This document shows positions 1-10,925 of a stretch of DNA of 64,000 nucleotides, piece by piece. The DNA is from Acanthosepion pharaonis. Its lineage: Eukaryota; Mollusca; Cephalopoda; Sepiida; Sepiidae. Made by a program: the position numbers and the translations under genes. The stretch lies in contig CAHIKZ030004140.1 of the NCBI GenBank assembly GCA_903632075.3, positions 505,001-569,000 on the forward strand, given 5' to 3'. The notes beneath the pieces are model-generated. The model was not told where the DNA came from and made no database searches. It saw nothing but the letters and a program-made list of their open reading frames with translations. How positions within the stretch are numbered: the stretch's first letter is position 1; the number at the start of each line of letters is the position of its first letter.

Positions 1-86
1 ACAAGGCCAATATACTAAAGTTCCCAGCCACAATGATATGTGACTTCACTATCACAACCATAAATTTATCAACACAACTCTGTGTA

Positions 87-88
<2 letters not shown>
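1..88 (-). repeat. SINE body fragment
   Basis: The first ~85 bases (catcaAG-type text around 'cagccacaatgatatgtg') match part of the tRNA-headed SINE body at 35185-35265 ('cagccacgatgatttgtg'), in the same orientation. It is cut by the window edge and by the following (AT)n. Orientation is taken from the complete copy, whose tRNA-like head is on the minus strand. Confidence 0.5.

Positions 89-90
<2 letters not shown>

Positions 91-125
<35 letters not shown>
91..125. repeat. (AT)n microsatellite
   Basis: About 17 uninterrupted TA units directly follow the SINE fragment. Confidence 0.95.
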
Positions 126-128
<3 letters not shown>

Positions 129-599
129 AACAAAAATTTTGTAGCACAGAATTTAAATATGAAAATGATAGAAACCATTCTTTAAAAGGAACCCTTTTCA
201 TTCAATAATTCTTCAGAAAGATTCATTGGAATGCCAATAATCAAAAAGGTGAAACTGAAAAAGGAAGTCTCAGGGGAGGGGGTGTAAAAAAGTAAATGTC
301 CCAATGAATGAAAGTGTTGGTTAAAGTAATCCAGTGACTTGACCCAAAGAGTTGTGAGTTCAGTACCAGGCAACAGCAAATGTGAACAAAAACTTGGAAA
401 GTTAACTGATACTGAGATATCTGGAAGAGGCATGGCATGTGGAACTGGAACAATCTACCCTGATGGGAAAAATAAAGGCCAGAGCATACAAGAGCCAAAA
501 TGTTGTGAATATGGCAACAAAGATGAGGACAACATTCCAAATTGTGTAAATAATAAATAAGCACTTAACTATAAAAAATTACCATACAACAGTCTCATA
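126..599. other. AT-rich stretch, nothing recognised
   Basis: Open frames of 73-107 codons occur on both strands, but none resembles a known protein, and their overlap with each other suggests chance. No repeat copy elsewhere in the window was noticed. Confidence 0.5.
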
Positions 600-1620
600 T
601 TTCATTTTCAGAAATAAAACCACCACCTGCCTTAATTACTATTTACAAATTCTTGGCATTCTTTGCAAAAGTTTTTTTTAAAATGTAGATGGCAGATTTT
701 CCTTAACATTCTTCAAGCACTGAAAAAGTTCACTCTTACTCTTTGAGTATTCTCTTTAAACTCTCCTATCTAATTCATTGTCTCCCTTATTCAATGAGTG
801 AGAGGTCAAGAAAATGAGGCAATCAAGTAATAATATCTAAAATTTTGTTCCTTTTTTTTGACTCAAGGTAATTTTGACATAATTTAGAAGTGTATGTTGG
901 ATTATTGTCTTGTTGAAATGTGAATATTTTCTATTTACATGTAAACTAGCTGATGTAGCATGTCTTTGAAGAATCAAATATTATTTCTTATTTCATGATT
1001 CCCATGGCCCAAATAAAATCTCCAGCCCTCTCTCCAGCAAAACATCCCCACAACATAACTGAACCACCACCATGCCTAAATGTTGGAACCATACATTCAT
1101 CATTCAGTCTTTTTTCAACTTTCTTCTCATTTACATTCCCCTTTTAGTAAGAAAATGTTCAAATTTGGACTCTTCTATTCACAGTACATTTTGCCATTCT
1201 TTCATTGGCCATTTCTCAGCCTTTTCTGCTTATTTCCCTTCCGTAGACAAAAGTTTCTTGATGGCTATACATCCACTGAGCCCCACCGATCTAAGTTGAT
1301 TCCTGACAGGACACTGGTTGATGCCGAGAGGAATTAAGTTCAGCTGTCAACTCTGGAGCAGTTTTCCTTCTCTTTCTTTTGCACTTAATAATCAAGTGAT
1401 TATCTTCAGCTGCAATTGTCACTTTTGATACTCCAGCTCTTTTTCTATCAACATGTACACTTGTTTCTAACTGCTTTTGCAGTGAATATTGCAACCCATG
1501 TCTAGAAAATTTCAAATTCTTGCCAATTTGCCTTTGAGTGTAGCCTTCTTTGAATAAAATTTTAATTTGTGTTCTTACCTCAGTGCTTAGCCGCTTTGAT
1601 TTTGCCATTTTGTGCAAATT
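600..1620 (-). pseudogene. Tc1-like transposase relic
   Basis: Read on the minus strand this is a decayed Tc1-family DNA transposase (cut-and-paste transposon enzyme acting on TIRs in the nucleus). From 1617 down, an open frame gives the N-terminal helix-turn-helix domain ('LSTEVRTQIKILFKEG', then 'RQIGKNLKFSRHG'), followed by a basic 'KRKRRKTAPELTAELN' segment. Past a frameshift, near 1080-1010, the core signature 'RHGGGSVMLWGCFAG' can be read. Further down come pieces of the DD34E core ('QQDNNPTYTSKLC', near 890-850) and the C-terminal tail ('SKSKSELFQCLK', then a GGTGGTGGTTTT stretch at 615-630). A typical Tc1 protein is about 340 residues, and roughly all of it is represented, but with several frameshifts and stops. 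Inverted terminal repeats were not found, so boundaries are approximate. It is a dead copy. Confidence 0.88.
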
Positions 1621-2191
<571 letters not shown>

Positions 2192-2706
2192 CGGATTTGC
2201 CCATTGAGAATGATTGATGAGGATTCAGTAAATTCTACGTTTCTATTGAACAACCTGCAAAAGTGAATTTTTTAAAGTGGTCAATTGCTTGTGCCCTGCA
2301 GTGCACCATCATCTATCCATCATAGTGCCATATCCTGTACTGGTGCATTGTGTGCCTCATGTCAGATGATGCTACAATCGGGTTTTTTTTTTAAATGGGA
2401 ATTTTCCATCTCCTAGTTGCATGTTGGCCATTAGCCCCTATAAGAAGTTCATCCATCCTTTGCTAACCTCTCCAAGCTGGCTTTCCTTCTCCTAGACTGG
2501 TTTCCAAAGAAGGTTATAGTCTCTCTGGATATTTAATCATAGCTGGTTAGGGAGAAGTAATTGATTCATACCATTCCCAAATGTATTTGCATGTAAGTGA
2601 ATGTAACAAAATCAACTGCAATTCAAACTCAGTTCTCTGATTTCTGCCTTCACATCTACTTACAGCTGCTGGTATTCCCAGATGGTCACTCATCTAGTTA
2701 CTGATG
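2192..2706 (-). mobile_element. 5S rRNA-headed SINE, long-tail type
   Basis: Read on the minus strand, the head (2659-2706) is the 3' half of a 5S rRNA-like sequence: the plus text 'cagctgctggtattcccag' followed by 'atggtcactcatctagtta' is the complement of the 5S box C region. It is followed by the shared core ('catgtaagtgaatgtaaca' on the plus strand at about 2590-2608) and a tail that matches the copy at 28690-29283 (for example 'gatgatgctacaatcg' versus 'gatgatgcttcaatcg'). The 5' half of the 5S head is missing. It ends in (GATA)n. Confidence 0.75.
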
Positions 2707-2744
2707 AATAAAATACCTAAATCCTGCTGTCATGACCTATTTTT

Positions 2745-3215
2745 GCCACAGTCAGATTGAACCAAAAATGGAGTATTGATGCCATATCTTGTCTGGTGCT
2801 TCTCAATCCTCACTGTTCAGCCTTGACAAAAGTGATTACACAGGGAGCATTTTGTGTCACTTTGGTAAGATGAATTATTTCCCACCTTACAACTCCATTC
2901 CGACAGACAAAACATTGCTAGGCTCTTGCTACTGTATAACTATTACTATGGTAAATGTTGAAACAAACTAGATTCCTTACTACCACCAGTTCAGACCTTC
3001 ACAACTAGAAACCACAAGGCCAGGTTCATCATGGAAAATCATTCCTTTTGTATCCCTTTGGTCAGGAGTAAGTTCCACTCAGACAGCTTCTTTCCTAGAA
3101 CTTTTACTTTGTGTAATAGACTCCTGTGATGATGCTTCTTTGACCTGTACAATATTAATCTTTTAAAGTCCACAGTCAACAAATATTTATTCTACATATT
3201 ACTTCTTGTTAATTC
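2745..3215 (+). pseudogene. LINE family B reverse transcriptase 3' end
   Basis: Plus-strand relic of the C-terminal part of a jockey-like non-LTR retrotransposon ORF2. Readable pieces are 'KMEY' then 'HILSGASQSSL' (the 'EYC.HIW.GAP' motif of this group), 'QFRPSQLETTRPGSS', 'LVRSKFHSDSFFPRT' (3060-3105, second frame) and 'LKSTVNKYLFYIL' (about 3165-3205), the usual end of these proteins. Multiple frameshifts separate the blocks. It lies immediately downstream of the 5S-headed SINE. Other family B copies are at 41945-42190, 59545-60010 and probably 61545-62010. Confidence 0.82.
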
Positions 3216-3470
3216 TTCCTACAATACTGAGGAGTTGTTGAAGTCTACCAGCATGAATTTGATGCACACATGAATGAGAACCTGGTCTGATCTGGACATG
3301 AAGACACTTCCAATATTGTATCATTGGTTCTCCTAAATTCTGATAGCAGTTTCTTCAATAATACTTTTTGAACAAGCATAAACATAAAATATATTTATAA
3401 TAGAATTTGTGCGCAAAGAATATGAACAACTTCTCAATAAATTAATTTTTTTTTAAATTCTGATATGTCT

Positions 3471-3471
<1 letters not shown>
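3216..3471. other. AT-rich spacer
   Basis: No coding or repeat content recognised. Confidence 0.5.

Positions 3472-3547
<76 letters not shown>
3472..3547. repeat. (AC)n(AT)n microsatellite
   Basis: Short AC run followed by about 30 AT units that lead directly into the first copy of the 80-bp direct repeat. Confidence 0.95.
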
Positions 3548-3549
<2 letters not shown>

Positions 3550-3920
3550 CATCCACAGACAGACTGTTTTGCTGTATCACAGCTCATCAGTGTGGCTAGA
3601 TGTCTGGTTGCCTCTAGCTAGGATCGAAACCCCACTAAATTGACATTAGTCAGAGATTCTACCATTAAGCAGGGATGAAGGTGAATTTAAGCATATTTAT
3701 TTTTAGATAAACACACAGTGACTGAGAGGACTCAATTCACTTTACCGAAGAGTCTTGCATTATTAGCCGTAATAGTCACTGTTTACAAACTCACATTCCC
3801 TCCCCAGAGAGCTCAACCGAAATAAATTTTTCAGGAGCATATATATTGTCCTCCACAGACAGACTGTTTTGCTGTATCACAGCTCATCAGTGTGGTTAGA
3901 CGTCCGGTTGCCTCTAGCTA
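3541..3920 (-). repeat. 300-bp tandem tRNA-like SINE dimer (partial)
   Basis: An 80-bp block at 3541-3620 recurs at 3841-3920, exactly 300 bp apart, with four mismatches by eye (3551, 3596, 3601, 3605). Between them, minus-strand text carries a tRNA-like stretch: an A-box-like 'TTAATGGTAGAATCTC' and a B-box-like 'GGGGTTTCGATCC' (about 3665-3620). This suggests a tRNA-derived SINE in a head-to-tail dimer, of which 1.27 units survive. It is bounded on both sides by (AT)n. Confidence 0.6.
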
Positions 3921-3958
3921 TATATATATGCAAATATATATATGATGATGATGATGGA
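3921..3958. repeat. (AT)n and (GAT)n short tracts
   Basis: Interrupted TA units are followed by 'gatgatgatgatgg', abutting the second 80-bp repeat copy. Confidence 0.85.
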
Positions 3959-4043
3959 CTCCCTCATCGATTTTAACATATGAGGATTCAACAACATCAT
4001 TCAGTTTTTATGTTTGCATTTTCCAAGAGGATCAGCATTGGAC

Positions 4044-4053
4044 ATATATATAC

Positions 4054-4091
<38 letters not shown>
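4044..4091. repeat. (TG)n microsatellite
   Basis: About 18 TG units preceded by a short AT run. Confidence 0.95.
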
Positions 4092-4335
4092 ATTATCTTG
4101 AGCTGCAAATGAACTGTATTCTGTATTGATCAACAAAGCATTGTGGACACCAACATTTTTGTACATCCACTGACTGAATAATAACTATTCAATCCTGAAC
4201 CATTTTTTCTCCAAGTCTAGAAAAATCTGATTTATAAAAGCAAAGAAAAAAATTCCTTATTGGCTGAAGGAAACAGAGACATTTCAGAGGCAAGATAGTC
4301 ACTCTGAAAAAACAGAGACATTTGTTAAGTGTTTT
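4092..4335. other. Spacer, nothing recognised
   Basis: AT-rich sequence without recognised content; 'aaaacagagacattt' occurs twice about 40 bp apart (near 4270 and 4310). Confidence 0.45.
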
Positions 4336-5110
4336 TGAAGGAATTTCATCTTCTTCTATGTATCACATCTTTTCAAAACATGAGCAACCATGGCTCTCCA
4401 CAACTTCCTATTCTTTGTAGCCCTCAGAAATGGTTTGTCTTATTGCTATCTTATTCCTGTTCCAGCAACCATTTACATAAGCTCATTAGGTAAGTTATTT
4501 GCTGATTTCCTTTGTTCCTCTTACATTCAATGTATCCCTGTGAGTGTCAAATACTTCAAGCCCACTTTCCTCATTATGTGCCCTAGAAACCTTGACTGTC
4601 TTTTTCTTATTCTATTAATGTTCTTTTTTGTTTCCATTTTCCCTAAAACTTCAGTTGTGTTATTCTCAGCATTCCTCCTGTTGAATCATATTTTTGTTAC
4701 ATCAAGCTCCTTCTTCATATGTGAAGAGATTTCCAACATTCACTGCTATATAGGAGGACCGATATTACATAACAGTTCAGTACTCTTTTCTTTGTTTTCA
4801 AATTTCTTAATGCCCAGATTTTGGAAAGCATCTTCTATTTTCAAAATGTCTTGATACTTAAATATCTATACTAGTTTGATTGTAATATCTCCAATTCATA
4901 TTTCACATCTTGGTGTTGTTCCATTTACTGACTACTGTGGATTCTTTCATCTTACAATTGATAGTTAGTCCTTTCTTCTCAATTTCCTTTACTACCATCT
5001 TTAGGTGTTCCTGTAGTAGTCTGTGTCTGCTATCAACACTTTGTAATTTGTATATCTTATGTTGTTAATATTGAGACTGCCAATACTATGAGTTGAATAA
5101 TTCTAGGGAG
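4336..5110 (-). pseudogene. LINE family C RT C-terminus relic
   Basis: Minus-strand copy of the same LINE as at 37261-39600. From about 5050 downward one reads 'MVVKEIEKKGLTINCK' (RT palm/thumb segment, compare 'VAMESEKKGLSINYKK' in the long copy), then 'KKRVLNCYVISVLLYSSECW' (about 4795-4740), an 'RRMLRI'-like piece, and near 4400-4380 'KLWRAMVAHVLKR', the conserved C-terminal tail of this family. Frameshifts and stops are common. A 154-codon plus-strand open frame lying over it is antisense to these matches and is not a gene. Confidence 0.85.
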
Positions 5111-5829
5111 TAGACACATCCACGTCTTACAGCCCTTTCTTTTTTTAATTAAATAAGTGTAAGAAAATAAAGTTGAAATCTCAAAATTATATCTTGAGTT
5201 TTTTAACTGAAAAAAATCATCCTACTCATATGTTAAATTTACTCTTTTATTAGCTGTCTCTCGGCTAAAACAACATAATATATATAATACAACTACATGT
5301 ATGTATGTGTGTCTCACATGCTGGCCAGAAAGATTTGTGCTACTCTAAAGCATTTCAAGAACAAAACCTAAAAAAGAAACAAAGAAAATGGTTGTTCTTT
5401 GGAAGTGATTGATTCTGTGTTGTTGTTTCGTAACAAGATTTCTTAAATGGATTTCCAAGTGGAAAAAGAAAGAAAAAACAATTTATTCTCATCCATTTTT
5501 CTTATCTTCACGATGGCAAATAGTTACTTTGCTGACTAAATGAAATTATCTGAATCGTAGAATTGATTAAAATCGGTTTGAGAGACTTTTTTTCAGTGAG
5601 AAAACAATTAAAAGACAAAACAATAGAAAAGAAGAAAAAAGTTGACAGAAAGATTTGATAACAAATAGTTTGTTTACAAAGTAATTTTGAAATATTGAAT
5701 ACTTTTCTTTATTATATTTCAAAAAGGATTAATTCAGCTGTCACAGAAGCAGGAAGGAATTGTCTCATTGCCTGGTCAATGAGTGCAAAATGTCTCCTTT
5801 ACACCAAAATGATTATGGTTTTCTAGTTC
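5111..5829. other. AT-rich stretch, nothing recognised
   Basis: No convincing coding or dispersed repeat content. Confidence 0.5.
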
Positions 5830-5834
5830 ACACT

Positions 5835-5892
<58 letters not shown>
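5830..5892. repeat. (AC)n(AT)n microsatellite
   Basis: Short AC run followed by AT units interrupted by 'ac/gt' steps. Confidence 0.95.
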
Positions 5893-5895
<3 letters not shown>

Positions 5896-6146
5896 GTGAT
5901 CTTTCATGGACCAAAGATAAACCCAACTTCTTTTAATTGTTTGGAAAATAGCAAAACAAACTGCTCTATACATTTCCAGTTTAAACTGAGATTTCGGAAA
6001 GGTCATTTAGAAATGACTATCTTGAATTGCAAATAGTTGGTTTGAAAACTGCTTTTTCAAATTCTCTGGAAGTTATATCTCTTTGTGTCTCTAGATAGAT
6101 AAGGCAACTGACATTTCAAACACTATCAAACAGAAAGAAATGATCT
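5893..6146. other. Spacer, nothing recognised
   Basis: AT-rich; no recognised feature. Confidence 0.5.
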
Positions 6147-6147
6147 G

Positions 6148-6206
<59 letters not shown>

Positions 6207-6250
6207 TACTATAATGGGATAGATAGATAGATAGATAATGACTAGAATGG

Positions 6251-6308
<58 letters not shown>

Positions 6309-6418
6309 GACTAGAATGGGATAGATAGATAGATAGATAATGACTAGAATGAGATAGATAGATAGATAGATAGATAATGACTAGAATAGGATAGATAGAT
6401 AGATAATGACTAGAATGG

Positions 6419-6456
<38 letters not shown>

Positions 6457-6496
6457 TACTATAATGGGATAGATAGATAGATAATGACTAGAATGG

Positions 6497-6553
<57 letters not shown>

Positions 6554-6577
6554 GAAACAGAGAAAAGAACAGACACT

Positions 6578-6644
<67 letters not shown>
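6147..6644. repeat. Higher-order (GATA)n array
   Basis: Half a kilobase of GATA units interrupted at irregular intervals by a 12-15 bp insert of the form 'atgactagaatggg' (or 'attactataatggg'), about nine times, and once by 'agaaacagagaaaagaac'. The inserted motif plus flanking GATA makes a variable-length higher-order unit. Long open frames over it read poly 'YLSI' and are artefacts. Confidence 0.95.
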
Positions 6645-7821
6645 TAGGATCAATCAATTAATTGATCAATCAATCAAAAGATACTAATGAGAAAATGGAA
6701 AATGTAGTTGTTTTAAATTGAGTGATTAACACTTGTGCTTCTGTAGGAGGAACAAATAAAAGATAAACAGTAAAATAAGCATTGCAACATCTCAGTGAAA
6801 CTAAGGCCAGGAGAAATATTCATGGCTATTGAAAGAGAGACAGACTACAATAGAAAGGATTTAAATAAATGAATGAAAAACAATTAGATATATTGATAGA
6901 CTGAAAAGTTGATATTAAAAGAGAGAGACAAGGGAACATAAAGAGCGAGCGAGAGAGAGAACAAATGAGGAAAGAAACGATCAGGAATTATGGGAATGTG
7001 AAAATCAAAAGGGAAGAATAAGATAGATGAAGAGATTTTGATGCAAAATGTTTTGATCATCTGTCTGTGAAAATAGAAACAAAGGAATGAGTTGCATGTC
7101 ATCCATATTCATGGACATAATTTGCTAAGATCCGTGTTGGAGCTGTTTGATTTCAATTAGAAAATAATTTTCTTTGTCCTCAAAGCTTTTCATCCTTCCA
7201 TAGTTTTGATGAGCCTTAAAGACATGCAATTTGCCAAATGGACTTTTCATCAGTTGACTCCAGAGAAAATCTTTCAACATTCAATATCATATAAATGTTT
7301 AGTCTATATAAAGACTTGTTTAAGGCACTTACTTCTAGTGGAATAACAAATTTTATAAGAAAAGTCTCACAGTTCTATATAAATAATAAAAACAATTTTT
7401 AGAATGCAATGTTATATGATATTAATAAAATTTAAATTAATTTGGTCTTTTTTTCCTAATAACCAGCAATTATTTTTGCTATTTTTATTTTGCTTAATTA
7501 TGTAGGGATTACTTTGTTTGCTCGTTTTTTGTCGGGGGTGGGGGAGTCTGAAATTAGTAACAAAAACAAAAGGAATTCTCTCTGCTGGAGAAAGAGGGGT
7601 GAGATTTGCCAGTAGGCTGCCTTGATTTCAGCCAGCCACGTGGCATACCACACACATTTTCTGACAGTTAATGTTTTTCTTTCTTCTTTTTAAGCTATCA
7701 CTATTCATATAAATATGTTTTCATTTTTGTTCAATGCGCAAAAATATATTTATAAAAATTCTTGTGTTTTCATCCTCATCAGAAACAAGCCACAACTCCT
7801 TCCACTACAAAATGGATGACT
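6645..7821. other. Unique-looking AT-rich stretch
   Basis: No transposon, exon or RNA gene recognised. Contains short 'atcaatc' runs at 6650-6676 and a G-rich patch 'gtcgggggtgggggag' near 7530. Confidence 0.5.
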
Positions 7822-7890
7822 TCAAATGGTAACTTAGTTCAAATGGTAACTTAGTCCAAATGGTAACCTAGTCCAAATGGTAACTTAGTC
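7822..7890. repeat. 17-bp minisatellite, 4 units
   Basis: Unit 'caaatggtaacttagtc' repeated four times with one or two substitutions, followed by a degenerate fifth unit. Confidence 0.9.
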
Positions 7891-8444
7891 CAATGCAAAT
7901 TGTATCTTAGCTCCACTACAAATTTATAAATTCAAAAACAAATTTAAGGTTTTTTCACTGCAAACAAATAAATATATATTCTCATAATGAAAAAGCCAAG
8001 TTTCAAGTAAAACTGATGCTTATTGACCAAGAATGCAAGCATCATATGATACACAATTTAATTCAATACCTGAGTAACCCCATGGAAGAGTGTCTGTTCA
8101 TACATGTAAAGGAAGCTACCTTCTTATTAGCTACACTGTACAAACAGTTCTCAACATTTTCACAATGGCTGAATATTTTCTGGGCATTCCTTGTCTATAT
8201 ACAAGACTAGGCTAATCAGTAATTTTAATAAATTCATCTTATTTTTAAGACTAAAATATTTTTTCATGTAAAAAGTCTTTAAGAGCACCAGCTGTATCAC
8301 ACAATAACTGAAACTTATTCCTACATTAATCAGCTTCGTATCAACTTATTTATCAACTGTTGAGGTCCTTAATCGTAGACTATTTAATGCTATGAGCCAG
8401 GCCATCTGTTAGAGTGCTGAAGGGGTGCTAACTACTCTACAACA
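7891..8444. other. Downstream of copia-like relic
   Basis: This is where a copia-like RT/RNase H would lie if the minus-strand element were complete; no RT motif was seen. Otherwise AT-rich and unassigned. Confidence 0.5.
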
Positions 8445-9200
8445 CTATTCTTGGCTATCATTTCTTTTGTAGAATACTTGATCTCCATTTCTTAAATCTT
8501 TTATATTAATATCCCAGATATTATTCCTTAGTGTTCTTCTTACATTAGATTCAACCTTTAGAAATTCCTGCCTAGTAGATGTAGTGATAGGTTCCAATGT
8601 GGGAAGATTATTATGGAAGATATCTGGAACAGTTGGATTAAAACCAAAAACCAACTGATTAGGGGAAAAACCAGAATTGTTGACAAGTGCATTGCAAGCC
8701 AAAATAGACGATGCCAGAGCAACATACAAGCCACATTGTCATGTTGAGGGCTTCACCCAACTTCTGCATTTCACTGTTGTTTAATTCACACCCAGTGTCA
8801 GATAATATTTTTTGAGCACCAAAAATGGTTATCCAACTGGAGAAGAAACCTCCAATAACAGTGGAAGCCATTTTGTTTTGAATCACCCTCATTGCACAAA
8901 AGCAAGTTGCCAGATCCACAATCACAAGAAAGTAACTTTTGTCTCATATTTTCAAATCCAAAGCCACAGTTTCATTAAATTAAGTTGCCATAGGAAGACT
9001 GACAACGTGTCTAGAAGGGGTTCTTTTGAATTTGATAAACGTTTCACACCTCTTTGATACAGAATTAATTTCATTTTCAAGTTTCTGATTATTTGTATTT
9101 GCATCACAAATCAACTTTATGAGTTTTGGGGGATTAGGGTGACTAAACTGCTTATGCATTTTGTTGTTTGTTTTATTTGTATCCTTCATTTTTGAGATCA
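8445..9200 (-). pseudogene. Copia-like integrase relic
   Basis: Minus-strand integrase region of an LTR retrotransposon, the enzyme that inserts the cDNA copy into host DNA. From about 9150 downward: 'NKMHKQFSHPNPPKLIKL' and 'RCETFIKFKRTPSR' form an HHCC-type zinc site in which the second Cys appears replaced by Phe. Then 'VIVDLATCFCAMRVIQNKM' and 'GGFFSSWITIFGAQKILS' followed by 'DTGCELNN' (normally D-N-G-x-E) give part of the DDE core. A frameshift near 8700 joins it to 'NALVNNSGFSPNQLVFGFNP' and 'LRNGDQVFYKRNDS', the C-terminal integrase segment. The centre of the core is partly deleted. Order gag-protease-integrase without an intervening RT fits Ty1/copia rather than Ty3/gypsy. Confidence 0.82.
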
Positions 9201-9250
9201 TGATCAAATTACAAGTAGCATTATCTAGTTGTCTATAGAGAAATAAAGAA

Positions 9251-9712
9251 TTAATGGCCTGAAATGGTGAGTTGCAGTTTAATTCTTCTCTTTCTAACAG
9301 TCAGTGTGTCATTTTGAACATTCAAAACAATGTTTGCTTTTTTCATTGAATTTTTGCTTAAAATTAAAAGTATTTTACACTCAACAACATCGGTAGTTAT
9401 TTCTGACCTCACAATTCCAATCAAACAGGAAATGGTCAATTTCTTTGCAGATTCTACTGTAGCACCATCATGAAAAGAAAATGTAGAAGCAAAGGTTTGT
9501 TCCACAGTTAAAGACCACTCATGACCATTTAATGAATTCAAATATTTTTGAAGCCAACCTTTACGACAGACAGTAGTTGAACATTCTGTGTCCAAAATAA
9601 CACAGCTCTTCACATTGTTCACCAGGGATTGCAACCTTTTACTATTAGCCTGATTAATAAACAAGGACAATATAACATTTTCTGATGTATTCTTTTGCAG
9701 ACCTTGATCACT
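9251..9712 (-). pseudogene. Copia-like aspartic protease relic
   Basis: A 139-codon open frame on the minus strand resembles the retropepsin region of the same retrotransposon, which matures the polyprotein. The active-site segment reads 'CVILDTECSTTVC', where the family has D-T-G; the Gly is replaced by Glu, so it should be inactive. It continues with 'GWLQKYLNSLNGHEWS', 'FSFHDGATVESAKKLTI' and 'LLILSKNSMKKANIVLNV', a run typical of proteases in copia-like elements of marine invertebrates. Just upstream (around 9700) the sequence 'YENSDQGLQKNTSENV' would connect to a gag zinc knuckle that is damaged here. Confidence 0.82.
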
Positions 9713-9884
9713 ATTCTCATATGCATGAAGGCATTCACGTGCCCAATGAAATTTTGAGTTGCTTTATGACACATCTTGAAACCTGCCCACCACAACCCAC
9801 ATGATTTAATTTATGGCCATGTGATTGTATAGAAAGTTCCTTGGTTGAAGTACAACCTCATCCATGTCTGAATCTATAAATCTA

Positions 9885-10464
9885 TAAAAAAGGGTGTCCT
9901 GACTTTCCTTTTTTTATCTCAGGCTGAGGGGTACATTTATCAATATTTGAAAGAATAACTGAATGTCCAGAAATGTATTTAATGGCCTCCTTCATATTTT
10001 TGAAAGACACTTCCTTCAATGCCGACATTTTTAAGTGTGCATTCTTCACATGGAAGTTTACAGATGAAAGGAGCATAAATGCTATTACTGGGTTTGGAGA
10101 AACCATGTTTTCCTGTGTAAACTTAAAGTAGGTGTGATCAAAATCAATCAGACAATCCTTTATTTCTGTTTCCGCTGCTATATGCAAATTGTACAAATTA
10201 TCAAAGTCAACAAATTGCCGTCTCCCTTTATTTAGCAGGAATAAATTATCCACCTGTCTCTGTTCCCAAATCTTCACTGTCTATCTCAGAAGAGACAGCC
10301 CTGGCTTTTCCACTTAAAGATAGGTAAATGGCCAAAGCCTGTTTTGGTTTTGGAAGGTCTGTCAGCCTACTCCAAATATGTAGGATTTTTTTCCATTGTT
10401 CATAGGCAGATTTATTGTCTAGCCTTGGAGGCTATTTGGAAGAACATGTATTAGAATTATCCAT
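9885..10464 (-). pseudogene. Copia-like gag relic
   Basis: Minus-strand gag (capsid) region. An ATG at 10464 starts 'MDNSNTCSSK', a stop follows, then 'PPRLDNKSAYEQWKKIL' and 'LTDLPKPKQALAIYLSLS' (UBN2/gag-type text), ending 'SEIDSEDLGTETGG' before a frameshift near 10277. The next frame continues 'QFVDFDNLYNLHIAAETEI', 'MVSPNPVIAFMLLSSVNF' and 'LKMSALKEVSFKNMKEAIK', which matches the downstream part of the same gag family. It sits directly upstream of the protease and integrase relics in the same direction, so all three were one polyprotein. Confidence 0.8.
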
Positions 10465-10738
10465 TCTTACATAAATTATAAGTTGTAGAGTCGCAAAACT
10501 TTAAAAATAACAGAAAAATAGAAATGGAAATTCACTTAATTTTTGTTGCTCTGCTACTACTTGTTAATATTCAATGAATCAATTGTATCTGCAATAACGT
10601 AATCCTCCTGCTAGTCTGAATATTGACAACTGAACAATTGAACAATTTTCAATATGGCTGCCAATATTTTATAGAAGCCACCACCTGGTGGCACTAAACA
10701 ACAACCAAAAGACAAGGGCAATAACTACAATATTAACC
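10465..10738. other. Possible 5' flank of copia-like relic
   Basis: Would hold the LTR and leader of the minus-strand element. No second copy of this text was found downstream, so no LTR pair can be claimed. Confidence 0.35.
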
Positions 10739-10825
10739 AAAACCACCACCACTGCCACCACCACCACCATCATCATCATCATTAGCACCACCACCACAAC
10801 CCACCACCACCATCAACTCCACCAT

Positions 10826-10887
<62 letters not shown>

Positions 10888-10925
10888 CAACTACCACCAC
10901 CACCACTACCATCATCATCATCATT
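10739..10925. repeat. (CAC/CAT)n trinucleotide array
   Basis: Nearly 190 bases of ACC and ATC units. The plus strand reads poly-His, the minus strand poly-Met/Val or poly-Asp/Gly; these are repeat artefacts. Confidence 0.95.

Noticed and set aside
4390..4854. 154-codon plus-strand frame with membrane-like hydrophobic stretches
   Set aside because: It is antisense to a clear LINE family C relic; hydrophobicity comes from T-rich antisense text. The same antisense frame appears at 15495-15686 and 44921-45226.
6091..6657. 188-codon minus-strand frame reading 'YLSI' repeats
   Set aside because: Direct translation of (GATA)n; no signal peptide, domain or codon pattern beyond the repeat.
7822..7890. 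Short regular repeats that might suggest a CRISPR array (also 43496-43561 and 47982-48044)
   Set aside because: Units are directly adjacent with no unique spacers, there are no cas genes, and the DNA is animal-like.
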